From Bacteroidales bacterium (GTDB lineage: Bacteria; Bacteroidota; Bacteroidia; Bacteroidales; ML635J-15): 13,290 nt of DNA. Location of the stretch: NCBI GenBank assembly GCA_028701945.1, contig JAQVPT010000063.1, positions 1 through 13,290 of the forward strand, given 5' to 3'. The translations under genes and the position numbers were made by a program. A model generated the notes under the pieces. That model was not told the DNA's origin, did no database searches, and was given only the letters and a program-made list of their open reading frames with translations. Positions 7,712 to 13,290 of the stretch are shown here, in pieces; the stretch's first letter is position 1; the number at the start of each line of letters is the position of its first letter.

Positions 7712-10210
7712 TTAAAATCTGAAATACACATTTAAGAAGTACGATCTACCATAAAGGTGAAAATACTTATTAGGAAATTTGTCGATATTTGTTTGGTCGA
7801 ATCGGTATTGTTCGTAACCATTAGTAACAAGATCAGTATTATTCAAAATATTGTTAATACTCAATGTAAATCCTATTGAATAACCATTTATTCTCCATGA
7901 TTTTCCTCCCCAAATATCTAAGGTAAAACCAGGATCAAGTTTTTCTTGTTCTAAAATTGTTTTAACTTGTGGGTCATCATCAACATAAATATCTAATCCT
8001 TCGGCTGTATGCTTTTCTGGATTTAAATTGATATAACTTTCGGCAAAATAGTTTGCATTAACACCAACAAACCAATATTTTGGAGCATTATATTTCCCAC
8101 CTATTGAGGCAGCAAATTCTGGCATCGAACCAACATGATAATTTTCAATGTAAACAGTTCTGTTTTCAGCAAGAACCTCCGAACTGTTATCTTGTGTAAT
8201 TGTTACTGATGGACGACTGCTGTATAGGTATTTTCCATATCCAGATGTAAATGTAGCAGTAATAGTTGAGCTAAGTTTTGCCTCGATACCCAACTCTCCT
8301 CCATAATGGACTCTGTCAACACCAGTCATTGTATAATTAACGAATGTTCTTAACTCGTCGTGATAAAAGCTATAGGCTTCCATACCATCTATAAATTGAG
8401 TGTAAAATCCTGTTATTTTAGCTTGCAAATATGGTGAGCGATAAAAATAACTGAGGTCTCCAGTATAAATTTCCTCACTTGTTAAGTTGTTAACCACATG
8501 TTGTCGTGTACGTGGAGAAACAAAAGCATCTCTAGTAAAAGGAGCGACAGTACGGTAAGAAGCATTTAGTAAAACAAAGTTTCTTCCTGTTATTTTTAGA
8601 TTAGCACCAGCTTTAACAGCATAGTTGAAAAACTTATGAGTTGGTGAGTTGCCGAATGAAGCAGCTGGGAATTTACCGTTTCTCATATTTCCTGTTCTCC
8701 AAAACTCAGTGTAAGAAAGGTCAAATCCGCCAAACACGTCTATTCTGTTAAGTTTTATTTCTGATTGAGCAAAAACATTGGCTTTATTATTATTTATCAC
8801 ATAGTCATATCCAAAAGTTTCACCCTGTTCAACAACATTGTTTGGATTACTTACATCACTTTGGATGATATAATCATCACTAAAATCACGTTCTGCAAAT
8901 TGGTCAATATCTACCCACCAATCTGCTCCCAACAAATCTTCGACAGTTTTATAATTGTGCGTTTGACTAGACATATAATTTGCTCCAGCAATTATTTTTG
9001 AGTTTTCGTTTAATTCTTTGCTAAATAATGTTGCGAAGTCGAATCTTTTAAGATCATATCTTCTGTCTTCAACAATATATTTAGCTCTATTGCCTGTAAT
9101 ATTAACACTATCTACTCCGCCTACATTCTCGACTGTAAATAAGTTTTTTCTATTTGCATCATAAAATGAGTCCCAATCAAGCTGACGGAAAGTTTCACTA
9201 TTTTGCCACATTTCTGTTAAATAACCATAATTATACTCGCCTTCTTCATAGTAACTAGGTAGGTTTCTGTAATAGTCAGGTCTAGGATCGGCAGCGTCAT
9301 ACCAATTTAATGCTGTCGAGCCACCACGACCAAACATATAAGAGGCCGATGTCGTTAATTTCATTGTAGGGTCAATTTCCCAATAATGTGAAAGCATTCC
9401 TCGAGGTTGATTAAATGTACCTACTTTGGCATTTCGCATTACGCCATCTTGATATCCCCAGTTTGGGTTATAAAAATTATCTCCTGATAGCTCATAAACC
9501 TCAGCAATACCGACGCCAGATTTTCCACGTCTCGAAGGAGAACCCATAATTGTTAATCCTAAACTATGTTTATCGTTAATCTTTTTCTCTGCGGCTAAAA
9601 AATAAGAATAGGCCTCGTAAAAAGTTCCACGCACATATCCTTCTTGTGCCCAACGTGATGACCCTGAAGCAGTAAACGCCCATCCATTATCCATTAATCC
9701 AGTTGAATGCGTTATCATTGCACGATTACGATAAGATTTGTTCGCAACAGAGTACGAAATGCTTGTACCTGAACGTTGTTCGGATGCACGTGTAATAATA
9801 TTAGTTGCTCCACCAATTCCGCCAAACGAATAATCCGAAAATAAAAGCCCTGGTGTAACAACTTTATTCCTCATTACATCGTTTAAACCTCCCCAATTGC
9901 CGTAATATGGTCGTCCAGTTTCAGCATCATTTACAAAAATCCCGTTAATTAAAACATGCGAATTGCGATTGTCATAACCTCTTATTCTAAAACGAGCCTG
10001 ACCAAATGTGTAGCCTGCTGTATTTACAAAGACATCAGTAGATGAGCTTAATAAACCCGAAATATCTTGCGATTCATTATCGTCAAAATCAGAATCGTTT
10101 AAGGTAATTACAGGAATCTCAGGCTGGCTTTGCAAAACAGTGTCTGTTTCCTGAGCGAATCCGCCAATTGCTAACAAAATTACAAATAATATTAATGTCC
10201 CTTTTTTCAT
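7712..10210 (-). CDS. TonB-dependent outer-membrane receptor
   Basis: 832 residues with a signal peptide (1-20, ending GGFAQ). A TonB-box-like stretch (EIPVITLND, 31-39) precedes the plug domain at about 46-142, which has FRIRGYD (74-80), VLINGIFVNDA and GGATNIITRAS. The rest is a beta-barrel rich in aromatic and alternating polar strands, ending in VYFRF with the terminal Phe typical of outer-membrane proteins. It lacks the carboxypeptidase-regulatory-like N-terminal domain found in many Bacteroidota SusC-type receptors. The family imports scarce substrates using energy from TonB-ExbBD. As first gene of an operon with two DUF5689 lipoproteins and a nuclease, its cargo may be nucleic-acid fragments or nucleosides, which is an inference from context. 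Confidence 0.93.
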   Translation of the reverse strand: MKKGTLILFVILLAIGGFAQETDTVLQSQPEIPVITLNDSDFDDNESQDISGLLSSSTDVFVNTAGYTFGQARFRIRGYDNRNSHVLINGIFVNDAETGRPYYGNWGGLNDVMRNKVVTPGLLFSDYSFGGIGGATNIITRASEQRSGTSISYSVANKSYRNRAMITHSTGLMDNGWAFTASGSSRWAQEGYVRGTFYEAYSYFLAAEKKINDKHSLGLTIMGSPSRRGKSGVGIAEVYELSGDNFYNPNWGYQDGVMRNAKVGTFNQPRGMLSHYWEIDPTMKLTTSASYMFGRGGSTALNWYDAADPRPDYYRNLPSYYEEGEYNYGYLTEMWQNSETFRQLDWDSFYDANRKNLFTVENVGGVDSVNITGNRAKYIVEDRRYDLKRFDFATLFSKELNENSKIIAGANYMSSQTHNYKTVEDLLGADWWVDIDQFAERDFSDDYIIQSDVSNPNNVVEQGETFGYDYVINNNKANVFAQSEIKLNRIDVFGGFDLSYTEFWRTGNMRNGKFPAASFGNSPTHKFFNYAVKAGANLKITGRNFVLLNASYRTVAPFTRDAFVSPRTRQHVVNNLTSEEIYTGDLSYFYRSPYLQAKITGFYTQFIDGMEAYSFYHDELRTFVNYTMTGVDRVHYGGELGIEAKLSSTITATFTSGYGKYLYSSRPSVTITQDNSSEVLAENRTVYIENYHVGSMPEFAASIGGKYNAPKYWFVGVNANYFAESYINLNPEKHTAEGLDIYVDDDPQVKTILEQEKLDPGFTLDIWGGKSWRINGYSIGFTLSINNILNNTDLVTNGYEQYRFDQTNIDKFPNKYFHLYGRSYFLNVYFRF

Positions 10211-10251
10211 TATAGTATTAATTATTTTTATCTTAGTTTTTAATATAATTA

Positions 10252-10291
10252 CAAAATTAATATAATAAACATATTAATGATGGCAAAGTTA
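10252..10291 (-). promoter_or_regulatory. Candidate promoter of the receptor operon
   Basis: Two minus-strand matches to the Bacteroidota -7 consensus TAnnTTTG lie upstream of the receptor: TAATTTTG (10259-10252) and TAACTTTG (10291-10284). The TTTG of the second could serve as the -33 element for the first, but the 24-base spacing is slightly long. The first box would give a leader of roughly 35 bases. The region is very AT-rich, so chance matches are possible. Confidence 0.4.
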
Positions 10292-10393
10292 ATTTTTTTG
10301 TAATAATAATTTCCTATTTTTATGTTATCTTTTAGAAAAATCACTCCATTTTACTTTAATTTGTGCTTTTTACTGCTTATTAATAGAAATGTT

Positions 10394-11548
10394 ATGAAAG
10401 AATTTGTATTTCAATCTATACCAAAACTTATTTTTGGCGAAAACTCGCTGGATTTACTAATTCAGGAAATAAAAAGTTTACAAGCAAAACAAGCTTTTTT
10501 TATTTGTGATCCAGTAATCAAAACTTTAAGTTTTTGGGATAAAATCACAAAAAAGTTAGAACATGAGGGCTTTAAATATTGTGTGTTTGACAATATTATT
10601 TCAGATCCAGGTTACGAAATCGCTGATGATGCGATTAATGCTGCTTTTGACACAAAGTGGGATATAATTATTGGTATTGGTGGAGGTTCGGCTCTAGACA
10701 TTGCTAAAGTAGTATCTGTAGGTTTAGTTACTGGCAAACCATGTAAAGAGCTAATGAACAAAATCGAGCTCATAAAAGACGGATTGCCACTAATTCTAAT
10801 TCCAACAACCGCTGGAACTGGCTCTGAAGTAACGCATATAAGTATTTTGAGCGATAATGAAGAGCAAACAAAAAATGGATTGGTAAGTTCTAAATTATAT
10901 GCTGATGTTGCAATATTAGATCCGATTATTACGCTGAGTTTACCACCCGAAGTAACAGCATTTAGCGGACTTGATGCAATAATTCACGCGTTAGAAGCAC
11001 TTACATCACGTTTAGCAAATCCTCTTACCGACATGTTAGCTCTCGAAGCATTGAGAATATTATATGAAAATATTTGGGACGCTTTTAATGACGGGCAAAA
11101 CAAGGAAGCTCGAACCCAAATGTTATATGGTAGTATGCTTGCAGGAAAAGCATTTGCAAACAGTAGTGTAGGAGCAATTCACGCTTTTGCATATCCTATT
11201 GGAGCAGAATACCACATTCCTCACGGACTTGCAAACTCAATAATGTTAGCTTCTGTGTTAAGATTTAATTTATCCGCCGCACCAGAAAAGTATGCAATGG
11301 CGGCAAGAGCAATTGGAATAGATACCATAGGAATTACAAATATTGCGGCAGCAGAAATATTGTTGGCAAAACTTGATAAATTGATAGATGACTTAAAAAT
11401 AAATAGATTTTTACGCTTTTACGGGGTCTCAAAATCCGATATCCCAAGATTAGCTGAAAAAGTTATGAAAATAACGAGACTATTAAATAGTAATCCACAA
11501 AAAATCACTTTAAAAGATGCTGAAAGTCTTTATTTAGAGGCGTTATAG
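10394..11548 (+). CDS. Iron-containing alcohol dehydrogenase
   Basis: 384 residues, full length for the family. Start chosen at the ATG at 10394, because the family N-terminus (FVFQSIPKLIFGENSL) begins right there; the in-frame ATG at 10322 would add 24 residues that do not fit. The Rossmann-like N-terminal half has the NAD(P)-binding GGGSALDIAK motif (96-105) and PTTAGTGSEVT. The all-alpha half carries the metal ligands D194 and H198 (GLDAIIHALE), H263 (GAIHAFAYPIG) and H277 (IPHGLANS). Spacing matches the Fe-binding D-H-H-H set of lactaldehyde reductase FucO. It should interconvert an alcohol and its aldehyde or ketone with NAD(P)H in the cytoplasm. The substrate cannot be told; propanediol, butanol and lactaldehyde enzymes share these motifs. 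It is transcribed divergently from the receptor operon and looks monocistronic. Confidence 0.93.
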   Translation: MKEFVFQSIPKLIFGENSLDLLIQEIKSLQAKQAFFICDPVIKTLSFWDKITKKLEHEGFKYCVFDNIISDPGYEIADDAINAAFDTKWDIIIGIGGGSALDIAKVVSVGLVTGKPCKELMNKIELIKDGLPLILIPTTAGTGSEVTHISILSDNEEQTKNGLVSSKLYADVAILDPIITLSLPPEVTAFSGLDAIIHALEALTSRLANPLTDMLALEALRILYENIWDAFNDGQNKEARTQMLYGSMLAGKAFANSSVGAIHAFAYPIGAEYHIPHGLANSIMLASVLRFNLSAAPEKYAMAARAIGIDTIGITNIAAAEILLAKLDKLIDDLKINRFLRFYGVSKSDIPRLAEKVMKITRLLNSNPQKITLKDAESLYLEAL

Positions 11549-11585
11549 AAGGGTTCACGGTTTGCGGTTTGTTGTTTCTCATAAA

Positions 11586-11785
11586 GTTGTGATTCTGTGA
11601 TCCAGTGTCCCAGAGATTCTGTAATCCTGTGATTCTGTATCATCACATCAGCTAATCTTCTCATCTGTTTTTTTTGTTCTTACTTCAAATGTTCGAATGT
11701 TCTTCTGTTCTTTCTTCAAAATTTCAAGCTATCAATAAGTGTAAAACTTTGCAATAAAATTACCCGATTACCGACATCCGATTAC
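11586..11785 (+). repeat. Composite intergenic module, copy A
   Basis: This copy has, in order, six GATTCTGT-type octamers, a conserved 26-base block at 11644-11669 containing CACATCAGCTAA and CTTCTCATCTGTT, a TTC-rich variable middle, and CGATTAC heptamers at the end. Copy B has the same order. Shared blocks are displaced by 203-221 bases: 11586 to 11807, 11644 to 11849, and 11764 to 11967. Confidence 0.75.
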
Positions 11786-11806
11786 TTGTTCTCTTGTTCA
11801 GATAAT

Positions 11807-11997
11807 GTTGTGATTCTGTGTTTTTGTAATCCAGTGATTCTGTAGCCCCACATCAGCTAACCTTCTCATCTGTTCATTTGTTTCCGCCCGCTGGCGGATT
11901 CGTCGTTCGTCGTTCCATTGTTCAAAAGCATCTTGCTTTCAATAATCCTAAACAATACTGAATTAACCGATTACCGACATCCCCGATCACCGATTAC
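11807..11997 (+). repeat. Composite intergenic module, copy B
   Basis: This is the second copy, with four GATTCTGT-type octamers, the 26-base block at 11849-11874 (one mismatch to copy A), a different middle holding a GC-rich palindrome and TTCGTCG repeats, and CGATTAC heptamers with one extra unit. Ends are conserved and the middle has diverged. Confidence 0.75.
11883..11898. repeat. GC-rich palindrome in copy B
   Basis: TCCGCC and GGCGGA form a perfect 6-bp stem around the loop CGCT. The GC content stands out sharply from the AT-rich surroundings, and copy A has nothing like it at the matching place. It resembles a short dispersed palindromic repeat and could also fold in RNA as a transcription-stopping hairpin, although no T run follows. 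Confidence 0.6.
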
Positions 11998-12003
11998 TAA
12001 GAC

Positions 12004-12891
12004 TTATTTCCTTTCCCCAGACTTCAAATTCTCACCACAAACCTTACAATAATTAGAATCATCATCATTATCACTACAATAACATTTAAAACATTTTACC
12101 GATTTGTTTTTCTGAGTTAAAGTTTCGGCAGTTATTATTCCTGTTGGTACTGCAATAATAGCATAACCAATTACCATGGTAACACTCGCAATAAATTGAC
12201 CTATTGGAGTTGCAGGTGAAATATCTCCATATCCGACCGTCGTAATTGTAACTATTGTCCAATATATTGAGATTGGAATATTAGTAAAACCGTTTTCTGC
12301 ACCCTCAATAAGATACATTAAGGTTCCAATAACTGTAATAATTACAAAAACAGATAAGAGAAACACAGAAATTTTCGACCAACTGCTGGCTATTGATTTT
12401 ATAATAATATTTCCTTGTTTTGTGTAATTACTAAGTTGAAAAATTGAAAACAGCCTAAGTAATCGCAGTGTTCTAATAACGACAAGTAAGTGTGTGCCAG
12501 CTATAAATAATCCGATAAATGACGGTAATATTGCCAATAAATCAACAACACCATAAAAACTAAAAATGTATTTCGACTTTTTATTTAAAACCCATATCCG
12601 TAGAGCATACTCAATCATAAAAAGTCCTGTGATAATCCATTCAACCAAACTAAGTAATAAACCATAATTTGTTTTGTAGTATCCAATACTATCGAACATT
12701 ACAGCAAGCAGATTTATCAAAATCACCACCAATAAGGAAACATCAAACACCTTACCCCAGCGAGTATTTGATTTAAAGATAATTAAATATAATTTCTTCT
12801 TTATATGATTAATAGACTCCTCTTTCACTATGCGTTTTTTTGCAAATATACTGTAAATACTAAGTTTAAAAAATTTGTTTATTGGTTTCAT
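12004..12891 (-). CDS. Voltage-gated-type potassium channel with C-terminal zinc ribbon
   Basis: 295 residues. The basic N-terminus (1-48) is followed by six membrane segments: S1 about 49-67, S2 79-99, S3 108-130, S4 134-150, S5 173-195 and S6 232-257. S4 carries arginines at every third position (R140, R143, R146), the voltage-sensor pattern. The pore loop has the K+ selectivity filter TTVGYGD (217-223). This is the ion-transport/Kv-like family, working as an inner-membrane tetramer. After S6, C267-x2-C270 and C282-x2-C285 in a 19-residue span form a probable zinc ribbon, with an acidic DNDDD between the pairs. Bacterial Kv-like channels often end in a coiled coil or RCK domain, so this tail is uncommon and may help tetramer assembly or gating. 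It is convergent with the dehydrogenase across the repeat mosaic. Confidence 0.92.
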   Translation of the reverse strand: MKPINKFFKLSIYSIFAKKRIVKEESINHIKKKLYLIIFKSNTRWGKVFDVSLLVVILINLLAVMFDSIGYYKTNYGLLLSLVEWIITGLFMIEYALRIWVLNKKSKYIFSFYGVVDLLAILPSFIGLFIAGTHLLVVIRTLRLLRLFSIFQLSNYTKQGNIIIKSIASSWSKISVFLLSVFVIITVIGTLMYLIEGAENGFTNIPISIYWTIVTITTVGYGDISPATPIGQFIASVTMVIGYAIIAVPTGIITAETLTQKNKSVKCFKCYCSDNDDDSNYCKVCGENLKSGERK

Positions 12892-12903
12892 TTGCTTTGC
12901 TTA

Positions 12904-13087
12904 GGGTTTGTCAAATAATAAAGTATGCAGAATTGACGAAGATATTTTGCTGTTTTTCGAGACGCAAAATTCAGCTAATAGCTTGCTCACTTCGATAAAA
13001 ACTCAGTGCATCGCTTTGCTAATTTTGAAACAATGAAAAACAGCAAAAGAACAAGTCAAAATGACTGATTTATTGTTTGACAATCCC
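12904..13087. mobile_element. MITE-like imperfect inverted repeat flanked by TTA
   Basis: A 184-bp element begins GGGTTTGTCAAATAATAAA and ends TTTATTGTTTGACAATCCC; these 19-bp ends match at 17 positions as inverted repeats. Pairing continues inward in register: a perfect 14-bp match (12945-12958 with 13035-13048), TTGAC/GTCAA (12933 with 13059), and CAAAATT/AATTTTG around 12965 and 13027, around a loop of about 42 bases. TTA sits on both sides (12901-12903, 13088-13090), fitting a 3-bp TNA-type target duplication as made by some IS5-family elements. No transposase is encoded, so it would be a non-autonomous derivative moved in trans. Confidence 0.6.
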
Positions 13088-13191
13088 TTATTAACTTGTC
13101 GCTGTGCTATTTGATTTGGATTAAAATGTTTCGGGTTAATTTTCGTGAATAGAGTGCTGCAAATAGGGCAAACGCATACTTTTTTTATCAC
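13003..13191 (-). CDS. Doubtful small Cys-containing ORF running into the inverted repeat
   Basis: 62 codons from an ATG at 13191. The first 11 residues include three cysteines (C6, C8, C11; CVCPIC), and residues 1-35 are basic and Asn/Gln-rich. From residue 36 on the frame lies inside the MITE-like element, so that part is not native coding sequence. I do not recognise the protein. It may be a short gene whose 3' end was changed by the insertion, or simply chance. No ribosome binding site or domain supports it. Confidence 0.2.
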   Translation of the reverse strand: MIKKVCVCPICSTLFTKINPKHFNPNQIAQRQVNKGLSNNKSVILTCSFAVFHCFKISKAMH

Positions 13192-13219
13192 AATAATTTC
13201 AAATGTTTTTCATTACTTT

Positions 13220-13236
13220 TGAGTCTGAAGGACTCA
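13220..13236. repeat. Small hairpin TGAGTC/GACTCA
   Basis: A perfect 6-bp stem with loop TGAAG is followed by a T-rich stretch (TTTATTTT). It could end a plus-strand transcript or be half of a paired dispersed repeat with the next hairpin. No gene directly upstream on the plus strand needs it. Confidence 0.45.
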
Positions 13237-13240
13237 TTTA

Positions 13241-13282
13241 TTTTAACTTTTGACTGAACGTAGTGAAAGTCAAGGGTTAAAA
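13241..13282. repeat. Long hairpin with 15-base arms
   Basis: TTTTAACTTTTGACT (13241-13255) pairs with AGTCAAGGGTTAAAA (13268-13282) around a 12-base loop. There are two mismatches as DNA, both G-U pairs if the plus strand is transcribed, so the RNA stem is fully paired. It lies 4 bases after the previous hairpin. The context beyond 13290 is missing, so it could be a terminator, an RNA element or a dispersed repeat. Confidence 0.55.
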
Positions 13283-13290
13283 TATGCCGA

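Larger units (their letters stand above)
11549..12003. repeat. Non-coding mosaic of short-period tandem repeats
   Basis: No credible gene lies in these 455 bases. They are built of degenerate 7- and 8-base tandem arrays: GGTTTGY-type heptamers at 11552-11579, GATTCTGT octamers at 11591-11638 and 11812-11843, MTGTTCTT-type octamers at 11689-11712, CGATTAC-type heptamers at 11765-11785 and 11968-11997, and TTCGTCG twice at 11899-11912. They separate the 3' ends of the dehydrogenase and the K+ channel gene, which converge here. No clear intrinsic terminator is visible apart from the GC-rich palindrome. Confidence 0.8.

Noticed and set aside
8765..9001. Plus-strand 78-codon frame inside the receptor gene
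   Set aside because: It is antisense to a well-supported barrel region, is Ile-rich from mirrored codons, and has no recognisable motif.
10322..10393. Longer dehydrogenase starting at ATG 10322
   Set aside because: The extra 24 residues do not match the family N-terminus, which begins at the ATG at 10394.
11586..11997. CRISPR array
   Set aside because: There are only two long modules, repeats and spacers are not of regular length, the internal units are 7-8 bases, and no cas gene is nearby.

Overview
The window is AT-rich chromosomal DNA from a member of the Bacteroidota. Three things point there: a giant secreted protein ending in a gliding-motility/type IX secretion (T9SS) type-B C-terminal domain, a TonB-dependent receptor operon with DUF5689-type lipoproteins, and TAnnTTTG-type promoter boxes with little Shine-Dalgarno sequence. 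I cannot name the genus.

Layout. (1) Positions 2-4258 (+) hold the 3' part of a very large secreted adhesin-like gene that starts upstream of the window. It carries beta-sandwich modules, an EF-hand-like calcium loop, four tandem Ig-like repeats of about 66 residues, three SprB-like repeats and the sorting domain. (2) A weak, possibly bidirectional terminator separates it from a convergent four-gene operon on the minus strand (10210 down to 4371). The order is TonB-dependent receptor, DUF5689 lipoprotein, DUF5689 lipoprotein with an extra C-terminal beta-sandwich, and a secreted DNA/RNA non-specific endonuclease with a C-terminal OB-like domain. Spacers are 18, 34 and 43 bases, and the last contains a terminator-like hairpin. 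(3) Divergent from the receptor is an iron-containing alcohol dehydrogenase (10394-11548, +). (4) Positions 11549-12003 are non-coding and consist of two copies of a composite module of short-period tandem repeats. (5) Positions 12004-12891 (-) encode a six-transmembrane voltage-gated-type K+ channel with a C-terminal zinc-ribbon tail. (6) Positions 12892-13290 hold a 184-bp MITE-like inverted repeat flanked by TTA, a doubtful small Cys-rich ORF, and two strong hairpins.

How the genes may work together. The receptor operon is the most coherent functional unit. A secreted nuclease could cut extracellular nucleic acid, lipoproteins at the cell surface could bind fragments, and the TonB-dependent receptor could import them. 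This would be a nucleic-acid or phosphate/nucleoside scavenging locus analogous to a polysaccharide-utilisation locus but without SusD. The role is inferred from gene content and is not demonstrated by the sequence. The adhesin, dehydrogenase and channel look like unrelated neighbours.
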